A stretch of DNA of 64,000 nt from Incurvaria masculella (GCA_946894095.1 OX335651.1:9136501-9200500); one strand, 5' to 3'. Shown: positions 54,540 through 64,000, counted from the first letter of the stretch. Notes: generated by a model from the sequence alone, not told the origin. Made by a program: numbers and translations.

Positions 54540-54775
54540 ATGTCCATAGGTCGGATCGCCTTCATAAAGTCCAAAAAGCATAAGGTCCAAAACCCAGAAC
54601 ATCCAAAAGTATGTATTTTTGCATATATTTGTAAATGAAAATATTATAATCTAACCTAACCAAACCTAACCTAATTGAAAAAGTTCCGTATTCATTAGTG
54701 CTTTGGACGGTATGGGGTTTGGACCTTGTGCTTTTTGGACTTTATGATGCGTCCCCCACAGGTCCACACGACATA
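54540..54775. mobile_element. Foldback MITE inside the Helitron
   Basis: ATAAAGTCCAAAAAGCATAAG plus GTCCAAAACCC pairs with GGGTTTGGACCTTGTGC plus TTTTTGGACTTTAT. The loop contains an interrupted telomere-like run. Confidence 0.7.
54650..54674 (-). repeat. Short TTAGG-like run
   Basis: AACCTAACCAAACCTAACCT then AA is a 5-base periodic run of CCTAA with one CCAAA, that is the insect telomere unit TTAGG on the other strand. It is only about five units long. Confidence 0.6.
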
Positions 54776-55077
54776 CTTACTAGGTGGTAGGGAAAATCCT
54801 ACCGTTGTTGGTTATGGTATAAATTTCTATGTAGCAGTGCCAGTGCAGTAAGGGTTTGGGGGGACATGCTTTTAAAAATATTTTCCAAATGTTTACAATG
54901 CTGTAAATAGGAATGTGAAATCTTGCTATATTGGTTCAAACGATTTTGATTAAATTGGTAGATGGATACATACTCCTGGACCAGCCTTTTCGTGGGTTAC
55001 TTTTTATCCAGGAAATAATACAGAACGAAATCAGTCCAACGCGACGTTGAACCGAGCAGAGCCGGGTACCGCAGCTA

Positions 55078-55746
55078 GTACTTAATAATATTAAATTGAT
55101 GAAAACCCTGTAATCCGCGCATTCGATTAAGAGGGCATTTACGCCACCTTTTAATTATTCAGTCACATTAATGATTCAGGAAAAAAAGCTCGATAATTTG
55201 CTAGATTTGATATCTTGAAAAACAAATAAGATCCTTCTTTATCTTGGCTATGTGTGCAGAATAATTTGGACAATTAACTGAAATGTTGACTACTCAGTTA
55301 AAAGCTAGCAAGTCATAAGGAATTTTTAATATATATTTTATTTTTGAAATCTTGTTTTAAAATCCATATGCATATGCTCTTTCTTTTGCATAAGGTATGA
55401 CCAAAAATTATGTCAATCAATATCAGGGTTAACGACTTGGGGTCGACCTCTCCTGAAATTGACAAATCACCCCGCCCCATTTCGCTAAGACGGGGAGTAG
55501 GGGTACTCAATAGCCTCAATGTAACTTCACCCCGTGGGCATGTCTACATTGTGCACAAGTCGCTTATTTTCATTAGCCACAGAAAGCCTTTCCTGTAAAC
55601 TCAAGTTGCTACTAAATAACCCTCTCAAGTTGGATTTAACTTACCCCACCGAAATTAAGGTCTAGCTAGAGGATGGGGTCCGTACAGTAAATTTTGGGAT
55701 CGGTATTTTTCCGGCAATGTTTTGTTTTGAAACTTTTGTATGCTCC
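55078..55746. other. Non-coding DNA, nothing recognised
   Basis: No gene or repeat was recognised. Confidence 0.35.
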
Positions 55747-56250
55747 TATAGGCGATAGATAGTCGAAACTAAAACTTACGAAAAAGTAATAAGTACAGTA
55801 CCTACACTTTAAAATACCTACTACTTACATCACTTTGACACATTTTTTTGTGGATGAAATGTCACTTTTGGCACTACTGGTTAGTATTACTTTTGGCATA
55901 TATTAAGGAGGCAGGTTTAGATAGCTAACGCCATGAAACGTACAAAACTCAACTAAAACTGATTATTTTCACTGATACTATGACATTTATAAACAGCGTC
56001 ACTGTCAGAACTAGTTACACCGTCATTAAATTAAGCTTGAATCCAAATTCCAAGGCGTAATAATAACGTTACATTTTAACCACAAATTAAAGATATCATC
56101 GTTTTTAACTATAAATAAAAAATATTATTAATTGAATAATTGGTTTGTAATTAATTTATCCTGAAATGTGATTATCCCTTCCTCTTATGATTATGTTTAT
56201 TATGCTTTTGGTTAGTCTTCGTTTCAGATGCGACTATTTATCTCAACCAT
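55747..56250. repeat. Diverged relative of the 12.9-kb MITE
   Basis: The left edge GGCGATAGATAGTCG and the right edge CGACTATTTATCTCAACC resemble that element's arms, but the intervening 450 bp is longer and mostly unrelated. One copy with an insertion, or two partial copies, would both fit. Confidence 0.4.
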
Positions 56251-56328
56251 AGTCGTAGAAAACGCTCCTAGAACTGCCAGTGTCGACGACAAATCATACT
56301 TTTTTCAAAGACGCTTCTTAGGGTTCCG

Positions 56329-56352
56329 TACCCAAAGTATCAAACTTCGATC
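56329..56352 (-). repeat. GACG repeat terminus in reverse
   Basis: TTAGGGTTCCGTACCCAAAG is the reverse complement of the family 3 prime end. It is the only minus-strand piece of this family seen. Confidence 0.65.
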
Positions 56353-56654
56353 GGCGTAAAGCTAAAGATTCCAGGTTGAAATGAGACAGACGATCTTCAT
56401 ATGTAACTAGCTCATAGCAGAGGTTTTGTTTGAACGTCAAATGATACAGGGTTTTATATTATAGTTCAAACATGTAACGTACATTTTAACGAATATTGAT
56501 GAGAAAATATTCATATTCGTATTTTTGGTACTTCTTGCACGTTTGTGTTTTTCCATAAATTCGCGTCTCAGCATACTGCAGGATTGTAATATATTTAAAT
56601 TTCCATTGAATTACTTGGTACTTATTTATTCATATTGTCTCTGAGAAACGTCTT

Positions 56655-56790
56655 ATAGAGTTCCTGCAACATCCTAATGTTAGACACGCTCGTCACACCT
56701 CATTCTCGAAGGAACCGTTCCTTTCTGAGCACGGTTATATTGACGAAAATACTGAACATTTAATTTCCGTTTGGATGGGGTTTTTTAAAG
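56655..56790 (-). repeat. Old SINE fragment
   Basis: CACACCTCATTCTCGAAGGA and TGAGCACGGTTATATTGA are diverged pieces of the SINE body in reverse. Confidence 0.45.
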
Positions 56791-57041
56791 ATAAAGTTAT
56801 TAATCATTTCAAAAATTAAGTTGTCACAGGTTGGTTATACTATTCTCATGCGTATGACAAAGTTATTTATGTTTTTAATGAAATAAGAAAGATGAAGTAT
56901 TTTTTGTATGAAAGATGTTTACTGCATACTCCATTGTGCATTATTGTGCATTCCAAATAATATTTAAGATTTTGACGAGGAAACTAACCATTTTAAGTGT
57001 TTCAGCGAGTAAGATTTAGCTATAGCTAAATGTTATTATTA

Positions 57042-57081
57042 GCTTGTTATTATTCTCCATATATGGAGAATAATAACAAGC
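57042..57081. repeat. Perfect 40-bp palindrome
   Basis: GCTTGTTATTATTCTCCATA is followed at once by its exact reverse complement, without a loop. It lies just outside the left arm of the large inverted repeat. Confidence 0.9.
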
Positions 57082-57119
57082 ATTGTGTTGGTTAGAGCCG
57101 CGGAGGCTAGACAGAGGCA

Positions 57120-57530
57120 CTTCACACGGCTCCGTCAAGTTAGAAACCCCCTAACGAAAAATTGTATTTTTCTAATGCAGTCGTTTAGTACTTATTTTGT
57201 ACAGATTTGTACACCTCAGTGTTTATTTTGTACGGTTAAGATTGAGTAAATACAGGCCAAGCAACGGGGGTTTCTAACTTGACGCTCAGACCGCCAACAT
57301 TTCATTTTACCTACTTTTAATATCCAATCGTTTTGTACTCATTTTGTACTGATTAGTACACCGAATGAATTATTTAGTACGGCTTTGACTTCGAAATAAT
57401 AGGCAAATTAATGGGGGTTTCTAACTTGACGTTTTTCCATTTTAACATTTATAACTTTTGAAAATGATATTCTAAAAGACCATGCTTTGAAACGTTTAGT
57501 ACACCAAAAAGTACGTTTAGTACGCATTCG
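57120..57530 (+). repeat. Outer part of left inverted arm, ~148-bp units
   Basis: GTCAAGTTAGAAACCCCC near 57137 is inverted relative to two later copies, GGGGGTTTCTAACTTGACG at about 57267 and 57414. Between them are two diverged units carrying GTACTTATTTTGTAC / GTACTCATTTTGTAC. The matching outer part of the right arm would lie beyond the window. Confidence 0.6.
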
Positions 57531-58440
57531 TATCCATAACTACAGGACGTTGAATATTGCCAACCGATGGATCAGTTTGCTAAGGTAAATTGGGGGTGTC
57601 TAGTACATACCTAGCTCTACTTACAATACAAAAATGTATTATGACGAACATATATATATTTTCAAAAGTACAGCAAAAAAGTCATTTATTACACCTTTAG
57701 ATAAGCTAGAATAAAATTACAAAGCCCAGCGATGATTATGAACCACTCGCCCCGATTGCCGTGTGGTGTCTAGTACACATTACTCTCTAGTTGGAAATAA
57801 AAAATGGATTCTGATCACAATATATATCATCTCAAAAGTACAGCAAAAAAATAATTTATTACACCTTTAGATAAGCTAGAAAAAAATACAAAGCCCAGCG
57901 ATGATTATTACGCACTCGCACCAATTGCCTTGTGGTGACTAGTACACACCACTCTCTAGTTGGAAAAAAAAAAATGGATTCTGATCACCATATATATCAT
58001 CTCAAAAGTACAGCAAAAAAATTATTTATTACACCTTTAGATAAGCTAGAAAAAAAATACAAAGCCCAGCGATGATTATGACGGACTCGCCCCGATTGCC
58101 TTGTCGTGAGTAGTACACACCACTCTCTAGTTGGAAATAAAAAATGGATTCTGATCACCATATATGTCATCTCAAAAGTACAGCAAAAAAAATATGTATT
58201 ACACCTTTAGATAAGCTAGAAAAAAAAAATACAAAGCGCAGCGATGATTATTACGCACTTGCCCCAGTTGCCTTGTGGTGACTAGTAAACACCACTCTCT
58301 AGTTGGAAACAAAAAGTGGATTCTGATCAACATATATATCATCTCAAAAATACAGTAAAAAAGTGATTGATTACACCTTTAGATTATCTAGAAAAAAATA
58401 CAATATCCTGTGATGATTATTAACAGAGTCGTTACCCTAT
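57531..58440 (+). repeat. Left arm of large inverted repeat, ~170-bp units
   Basis: Five tandem units with CTAGTACA-type landmarks at 57600, 57770, 57939, 58110 and 58282 (spacing 169-172). Each unit carries TTACACCTTTAGATAAGCTAG, CAAAGCCCAGCGATGATTAT, TTCTGATCA and CTCTCTAGTTGGAAA. The outer 200+ bases are the reverse complement of the right window edge with one substitution seen by eye. Confidence 0.9.
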
Positions 58441-58872
58441 CAATTCTCCATACTACGGGCGATAATTGTTTCCATGCTCTTAATGTTTGAATAGGTTTTT
58501 TAAATTTTATATTCTAAAATTAAAAAATCTAAGTCTGTACGTTTTCATTTTTTCAACATATCTATTAGTTTTGAAAATATTGGCTAATAAAGATTGGAAA
58601 AAAGTTGTCATTTTTTACGTTCATTTTCGATTTTTTTTACTAGAAAATACAGATATAAAATGAAGCTTTTTCAAGTGATTAAAAATTTAATTCAATTCTG
58701 ACAAAGAATGCATTTCTTAAACATTCCAAATCTTAGATTTCCTGTGACTTACCACTCTATAGTTGCAAATACAAAACAAGGCTTTATTTTAATGCTCTAA
58801 AAAGAAGAAAATAAACCCGAACTAAAAAATAGAACCATTTGATGACATCGGAAATTATTATTGTTGCAATGG
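58441..58872. other. Inner flank of the left arm, non-coding
   Basis: AT-rich, no partner in the inner flank of the right arm, no ORF. Confidence 0.5.
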
Positions 58873-59172
58873 TATTGAATTGGAAAGAGCATTAAGAATA
58901 AACACGGACGATTTTTCATTGCCGCTTCGGCCATCTTTTCATCCAATGCGATGGTACCAGCCCGGGCGGGCTTACACCCTACTTACTAGTGGGAAGGAGA
59001 CCTACAGTTTTACATGGATTCCGAACCATGGAGCAGCTCGCATTGGTGACGAAATGCACATATCCAACTCAGAAAGAGAAAGAAAGTGGTGCACGAACTG
59101 GTTAGGATTTGAACTCAGACCTCTGGGATGCTAGGCAAGTCCGCGCGCTACCTCGTATCCTAGAGCCGCTCG
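58873..59172 (-). mobile_element. SINE within the inverted-repeat loop
   Basis: The reversed body runs from AACACGGACGATTTTTCATTG to CCAACTCAGAAAGAGAAAG. The head remnant is AGGATTTGAACTCAGACCTC to CGTATCCTAGAGCCGCTC. The 3 prime third is missing. Confidence 0.75.
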
Positions 59173-59261
59173 CTCCACCACGCGAACATCTCGTAAATTA
59201 CTGGTCAGATTTAAATAAGGTTTTTACTACTCAAGCTACCACGTCGATAACTCCATTAGCT

Positions 59262-59703
59262 TAAAACCAGTCCAGTACGAGTCGGACTCGCACACGAATG
59301 GTTCCATATGATCGTACAAGATTAACACAAAAAAACCGGCCAAGTGCGAGTTGGACTCGCATACGAAGGGTTCCGTACCATCTTACAAGATTTACCCCAA
59401 AAATTACATGTTATTTGTATGGGGCCTACCTTTAATTTGTATTATTTTATAATTTTACCTATTTGTTATTATAGCGGCAAAACAAATGCATAATCTGTGA
59501 AAATTTAAGTTTCCTACCTGTTACGGTTCATGAGATACAGCCCTGTGACAGACGGACGGACGGACGGACAGCGGAGGCTTAGTAATAGGGTTCCGTTTTC
59601 ACCCTTTGGGTACGGAACCCTTAAAAATCACGTTTTTTGGGGCCTCCTTTATTTTTTATTTTTTTTTAATTTTGCTGTTATAGCGGCAAAATAAATACAC
59701 ATC
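59262..59703 (+). repeat. GACG repeat interrupted by a second copy
   Basis: The outer copy starts ACCAGTCCAGTACGAGTCGG, stops after GATTAACACAAAAAA at about 59334 and resumes at TCACGTTTTTTGGGGCC from about 59628 to ATAAATACACATCC. The break falls exactly in the family's A-run. Confidence 0.8.
59335..59626 (+). repeat. Inner, full-length GACG repeat
   Basis: A complete copy from ACCGGCCAAGTGCGAGTTGG to GGGTACGGAACCCTTAAAAA, bounded by A-runs and sitting in the A-run of the outer copy. Confidence 0.85.
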
Positions 59704-59764
59704 CAGCGTGGGTGGGGAGAATTAGCGCTGTGGGGAAGGAGGCACTCCACCTTGCAACCGCACT

Positions 59765-60128
59765 TATTTATTTATGAAACCTGACATGGACAGTTAATAC
59801 CACAAACTACCGTTATGATATTAGCCCGATACACAATATTCTCGAATAAATTAGGTGCCATACCAGGTCCTTCCCTATATGAGTACGAAAATATTGAACT
59901 AGACGATTGAACTGGATTGATTGAACACGGACAATTTTTAATGGCTGCTTCAACCATAGTTTCATCCAATGCGGTAGTACCAACGCGGGCGGGCTTAATC
60001 CTGCCAACTAGTAGGGGAAGGGGACCTACACTTTAACATGTTTTCTAAACCATGGAAAACAGCTCGAGACAAGAACCCAGACCTCACCCATAAAAGGGAA
60101 GTCCTCTAGCCCCTAGACCACGAGCTGA
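59765..60128 (-). mobile_element. SINE, nearly complete
   Basis: The reversed body starts ATGAAACCTGACATGGACAG and contains GATTGA-type short duplications near 59900. The reversed head ends CCCCTAGACCACGAGCTGAC, an A-box region that differs from the 47.4-kb copy. Confidence 0.75.
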
Positions 60129-60307
60129 CAAGTAGATACAGTAGATATTAGATGTACTTATTTTCAATTTGAAGGTTTAGTGCTTCATTGCGCCTAATTG
60201 ACATACGAGCTATCCAACGAATCATATAAATTTAAAATGATAATATAATGACTGTTTTATAATCGGTACTTACTTACGCTCCACGTTTCAAAGGATTTGT
60301 TTGTCAA

Positions 60308-60517
60308 CTAATCATAATCAGCACGACCGCCCAACAATGCGTACGCTGCACTCCATACAGCGAGTGTTCGCGCTGCCTTGATAGCGTGCTCTTTGGATTG
60401 ATCGGACAACGTGTCGGCCAACAAACTGTCGGATGAGTTCACGGCGCACGGGCCCACCAATACATGCAAACAGCTGCACACTCCGTAGATATTGGCACTA
60501 ATACGAATACCATGCAC
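60308..60517 (-). CDS. Unidentified 69-codon frame with coding-like composition
   Basis: The frame from ATG at 60517 to TAG at 60308 is GC-rich, with G/C-ending codons (GTG, TGC, TTG, GCC, ACG), unlike the AT-rich surroundings. The residues include GVCSCLHVLVGP and ARTLAVWSAAYALLGGRA, an alanine-rich helix. The upstream side is cut at about 60520 by a MITE. A GTAAGT sequence lies downstream on the same strand near 60270. It could be a captured or orphaned exon, or a piece of a transposon protein; I do not recognise the family and cannot confirm coding function. Confidence 0.25.
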   Translation of the reverse strand: MHGIRISANIYGVCSCLHVLVGPCAVNSSDSLLADTLSDQSKEHAIKAARTLAVWSAAYALLGGRADYD

Positions 60518-60519
60518 AT

Positions 60520-60615
60520 GTCCAAACTTAGTATGAGATTGGCACCGGACTAACCATACTAATACCGGTTTAGTCCGGAGGCTTAAAGTTAGTCCGCCGA
60601 CTCTGAATACAAAAG
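60520..60615 (-). mobile_element. Small MITE, reverse copy of 22.8 kb
   Basis: CATGTCCAAACTTAGTATGAG, GGCACCGGACTAACCATAC and ACCGGTTTAGTCCGG are the reverse complement of the copy at 22812-22947. Confidence 0.6.
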
Positions 60616-60773
60616 CAGGTATTGTTCATTTTGATATATTTTCAAAATTAACAATTTGAGAAAAGTTTCATCTAACATGTTTTGGTTTCTTGAATTCGAT
60701 TCAGTATTACTTCTACTTCCATCCATATATCGCTGGTCGTTCTCCACTTAAATTCTCAAACTTACAACAAATA

Positions 60774-61086
60774 AAACCGGCCAAGTGCGAGTCGGGCTCG
60801 CACACGAAGGGTTCCGTACCATAAACACCAAAAATTCACGTTTATTGTATGCCCCCCCCCCCCGCCCCTTTTATATTTTTTTATTTTACCTATTTTTTGT
60901 TAAAGCGGCAAACATACAAACTCTGTGAAAATTTCAGCTGCCTACCTTGTTCCGTTCATGAGATACAGCCCTGTGACAGTCGGACGGACGGACGGACGGA
61001 CAGACGGACGGACGGACGGACGGACGGACAGTAGAGGCTTAGTAATAGGGTTCTGTTTTCACCCTTTGGGTACGGAACCCTAAAAA
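60774..61086 (+). repeat. Full-length GACG repeat
   Basis: It is complete at both ends, with a C-run at about 60851-60862 in place of the usual GGGGCCCC block and a long (GACG) tract at 60980-61029. Confidence 0.85.
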
Positions 61087-61121
61087 CCAACGCATGTTTT
61101 AAATGCATATCTAAGAAATAA

Positions 61122-61407
61122 AAACCGGCCAAGTGCGAGTCGGACTCGCACACGAAGGGTTCCGTTCCAACGTACAATATTTAACACAAAAAAAACATGT
61201 TTTTTGTATGGGACCCACCTTTATTTTTTATATTTTTTTTATGTTACCTATTTGTTGTTATAGGGGCAAAATAAATACACACTCTGTGAAAATTTCAGCT
61301 GCCTACCTATTACCGTTCATGAAATACAGCCCCGTGACAGACGGACGGACAGTGGACGCTTAGTAATAGGGTCCCGTTTTCACCCTTTGGGTACGGAACC
61401 CTAAAAA
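61122..61407 (+). repeat. Full-length GACG repeat, short microsatellite
   Basis: It is complete from ACCGGCCAAGTGCGAGTCGG to GGGTACGGAACCCTAAAAA. The (GACG) tract has only two or three units (61340-61351). It lies 36 bp after the previous copy, in the same orientation. Confidence 0.85.
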
Positions 61408-61950
61408 GGACCGGCAGGTTTACTTTCTATAGGGGGCTTAATAAACGCCTATTTCCATGCGAGCTATCTACATATTGCGTTTCTAATTTAATTATAAAAT
61501 TGACATGATTAATTCAATAAACCAAAATCGATAAGACAAGTATGTAAATAAGTTAACATAAGGATGAATTGAAAACATCCTCTTTTTGGAAGTCGGTTGG
61601 AAAACGATTCCCGTAAAAACAGTAATTATTGTTGAAGTGTCAACGGATGTGGGCATTCCCGCCATGTTACGGTGCGAAAGAAATATGTCATCGATGGAGA
61701 TAAGTGGTTGTTACGACCAAATGTTTATCAATTGCTGGTTTACAATGTAAAAACTCTAATCTTGTTCCTCTGGAATACTAATGAAAATAAGATTGTTACA
61801 GAATGTCGGTTATATATTAATCAGAAATTGTATTTAATTTGAAGACTGTTTAGGTTTTGTAACGCATTAATATGAAAATTGATCCTACTGATTTGACTCG
61901 TGTGTAGGTATTTTTATCCGCCTGCTGTTACATGGCCATAACTTTATTTT
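61408..61950. other. Non-coding DNA, nothing recognised
   Basis: No gene or repeat was recognised. Confidence 0.35.
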
Positions 61951-62151
61951 ATTATGTGGACATGGATGGCTACTATCTCACTCACCGTCATGATATCAGC
62001 TCAACACACAGCATTTCTAAAGGAATAAGTTGCCATGCCAGGACCTTACCTTTAGGAGCACGGCTACATTTAACTGGATACGGAAAACACTGATTCGTTT
62101 TCATTGCCGCTTCGCCCGTCTCTTCATCGAATGCGATGCGGGGTTAAACCG
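61951..62151 (-). repeat. SINE 3 prime half
   Basis: The reversed body runs from GGACATGGATGGCTACTATC to TTCATTGCCGCTTCGCCCG, then breaks off after GAATGCGATGCGGG. Confidence 0.7.
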
Positions 62152-62677
62152 GTTAGTTGTTTCGAGTTAATTTGGTAACAAATTAACTAAGATAAGATAT
62201 AAGATAGAAATTAACTTCGATATCTGTTAGTTATCCATATACCATTTTGGCAAAATTTTGTATTTTTGAGCTTATCTAAAGTTACAAAATAAATACAATA
62301 CTAATAAATAACTTTTCTGTTCATTCCTTCTAAGGCGTCATTCTAGAGCAAATTTGCAACAAATTAGGCCCAGTATAATTAAGGTCTGATATCAATCGTT
62401 TTTGAGTTATTTAAGTTTTTTTTTAATAATCTGTCTTATTATGAAAAAGTGATGATAATACACACTAGGCATTTTCTCAGCAACTTTGTAATAGCTGATG
62501 AATGAGGAACTTCTTCAAAAAAAGAAATTGATTCAAAATATACATAATTTCAGAAATAAAGGATCACGAATAATAGTTTATGAAAAAAAAAAAATATTCT
62601 AATCAGAGAGGATTACTAAAAAAAAGTATGACACGTGGCATACAAACTATGGATATAACTTTATTATTTCATAAGCT
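62152..62677. other. AT-rich non-coding DNA
   Basis: No gene or repeat was recognised. Confidence 0.4.
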
Positions 62678-62890
62678 TCCAGAAAAGGTACAAATGTTGT
62701 CCACTTTCACACAAGTTCTATATTTTTTTTATTTAGTTGGGTTTGCGCTGTCGATTTTACTTTAAGAAAAAGGTCCTCATTAAGATGTATAAACTGGTCA
62801 ACAATGAAAAAACATTTGCATTGGTTGCATTTGCAACCAAACAAAATAATATGGAACTTGTGTGAAAGTGGACAACATTTGTATCTTTTC
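62678..62890. mobile_element. Foldback element with ~39-bp arms
   Basis: CCAGAAAAGGTACAAATGTT plus GTCCACTTTCACACAAGTT (62679-62717) is matched in reverse at about 62850-62888 with one mismatch. The loop of ~130 bp is AT-rich. Confidence 0.75.
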
Positions 62891-63049
62891 TGGAAACTTA
62901 GAAGTTGAAGTTATTTTCTTAATTTGTATGGCTTGTGACTTTTTTTTGTTATGCTTTTTTATATAAACTGTCATTTATGACCCTCCTTGTGAATAAGGAA
63001 TGTATCAAATTACCAAACATCCTGTTTGTTGATAATAATCAATTTTTTT

Positions 63050-64000
63050 TCCAACTAGAGAGTAGTATGTACTAGACACCATACGCCAATTGGCGCGAGC
63101 GCTTTTATAATCGTTACAAGATTTGGTTGATTTTTTCTAGCTTATATAAACGTGTAATAAATTACTTTTTTGTTGTACTTTTGAGATGATATATATGGTG
63201 ATCAGAATCCATTTTTTATTTCCAACTAGAGAGTGGTGTGTACTACTCACGACAAGGCAATCGGGGCTAGTCCGTCATAATCATCGCTGGGCTTTGTATT
63301 TTTTTTCTAGCTTATCTAAAGGTGTAATAAATTATTTTTTTGCTGTACTTTTGAGATGACATATATGGTGATCAGAATCCATTTTTTATTTCCAACTAGA
63401 GAGTGGTGTGTACTACTCACGACAAGGCAATCGGGGCTAGTCCGTCATAATCATCGCTGGGCTTTGTATTTTTTTTCTAGCTTATCTAAAGGTGTAATAA
63501 ATTATTTTTTGCTGTACTTTTGAGATGACATATATGGTGATCAGAATTCATTTTTTATTTTCAACTAGAGAGTGGTGTGTACTACTCACGACAAGGCAAT
63601 CGGGGCGAGTCCGTCATAATCATTGCTGGGCTTTGTATTTTTTTTCTAGCTTATCTAAAGGTGTAATAAATTATTTTTTTGCTGTACTTTTGAGATGATA
63701 TATATTGTGATCAGAATCCATTTTTTATTTCCAACTAGAGAGTAATGTGTACTAGACACCACACGGCAATTGGGGCGAGTGCTTCATAATCATCGCTGGG
63801 CTTTGTAATTTTATTCTAGCTTATCTAAAGGTGTAATAAATGACTTTTTTGCTGTACTTTTGAAAATATATATATGTTCGTCATAATACATTTTTGTATT
63901 GTAAGTAGAGCTAGGTATGTACTAGACACCCCCAATTTACCTTAGCAAACTGATCTATCGGTTGGCAATATTCAACGTCCTGTAGTTATGGATACGAATG
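63050..64000 (-). repeat. Right arm of large inverted repeat, cut by window
   Basis: Six landmarks GTACTA near 63069, 63239, 63409, 63579, 63749 and 63919 are spaced 170 bp. The arm is the reverse complement of 57531-58440. Three consecutive units carry the CTCACGACAAGGCAATCGGG variant that occurs once in the left arm; two of them differ at only about three positions. The arm runs off the window end still matching the left arm. Confidence 0.9.

Larger units (their letters stand above)
53789..55077 (+). mobile_element. Non-autonomous Helitron with nested MITE
   Basis: It begins TCTATACTAATAATAAATC just after A and ends GGGTACCGCAGCTAG just before T, as Helitrons inserted between A and T do. 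About 1.29 kb with no Rep or helicase frame. The terminus is shared with 23151-23171 and resembles that at 46877. A foldback MITE lies inside. Confidence 0.65.

Noticed and set aside
57531..64000. CRISPR array (regular ~170-bp repeats)
   Set aside because: The repeats have no short direct-repeat and unique-spacer alternation and no cas genes; they are satellite-like units in a eukaryotic context.
57120..64000. Maverick/Polinton virus-like element
   Set aside because: Long terminal inverted repeats would fit, but the loop has no polymerase, integrase or capsid frame and is too short.

Overview
The window looks like an intergenic, transposon-saturated stretch of a moth or butterfly (Lepidoptera) nuclear genome. 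The evidence is an AT-rich background with no bacterial gene density, an intact BEL/Pao retrotransposon, several non-LTR retrotransposon remnants, Helitron-type ends, hAT, mariner and Harbinger-like elements, tRNA-headed SINEs, and many copies of the GACG-microsatellite-bearing interspersed repeat (5 prime signature CCGGCCAAGTGCGAGTCGG) that I know from lepidopteran sequence. The species assignment is inference. I found no convincing host protein-coding gene, rRNA, functional tRNA or CRISPR array.

Layout. 1-5.9 kb: AT-rich DNA with decayed SINEs, a GACG repeat split by a SINE, a Harbinger-like MITE, foldback MITEs and a LINE tail. 5.9-12.4 kb: a complete, apparently very young BEL/Pao element on the minus strand, with LTRs differing by one base, a 5-bp target duplication and an open 1769-codon gag-pol frame. 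12.4-23.3 kb: MITEs, SINEs (one split by a TIR element), GACG repeats and a dispersed repeat whose inverted partner lies near 50.5 kb. 23.35-26.16 kb: a 5 prime-truncated LINE with one in-frame stop. 26.9-27.45 kb: a decayed retroelement-associated PDG...WDAT domain. 30.3-30.7 kb: a 171-bp tandem repeat. 34-36 kb: a SINE-like composite with a 5S-rRNA-like segment, interrupted by a hAT MITE with an 8-bp target duplication. 39.4-40.4 kb: an internally deleted mariner-like element. 44.9-56.8 kb: SINEs, LINE fragments and two non-autonomous Helitrons.

57.1 kb to the right edge: the most unusual structure. Two long inverted arms, made of five to six ~170-bp tandem units, face each other across ~4.6 kb of sequence without a recognisable transposase. 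The outer 200+ bases of the arms are almost identical. The right arm is cut by the window end. This resembles a foldback-type mobile element or a recent inverted duplication.

No genes cooperate in a host pathway. The only apparently functional coding unit is the BEL/Pao polyprotein; everything else is non-autonomous or broken. Several insertions are nested, which gives relative ages: GACG repeat in GACG repeat, SINE in GACG repeat, TIR element in SINE, hAT in SINE, and MITE in Helitron.
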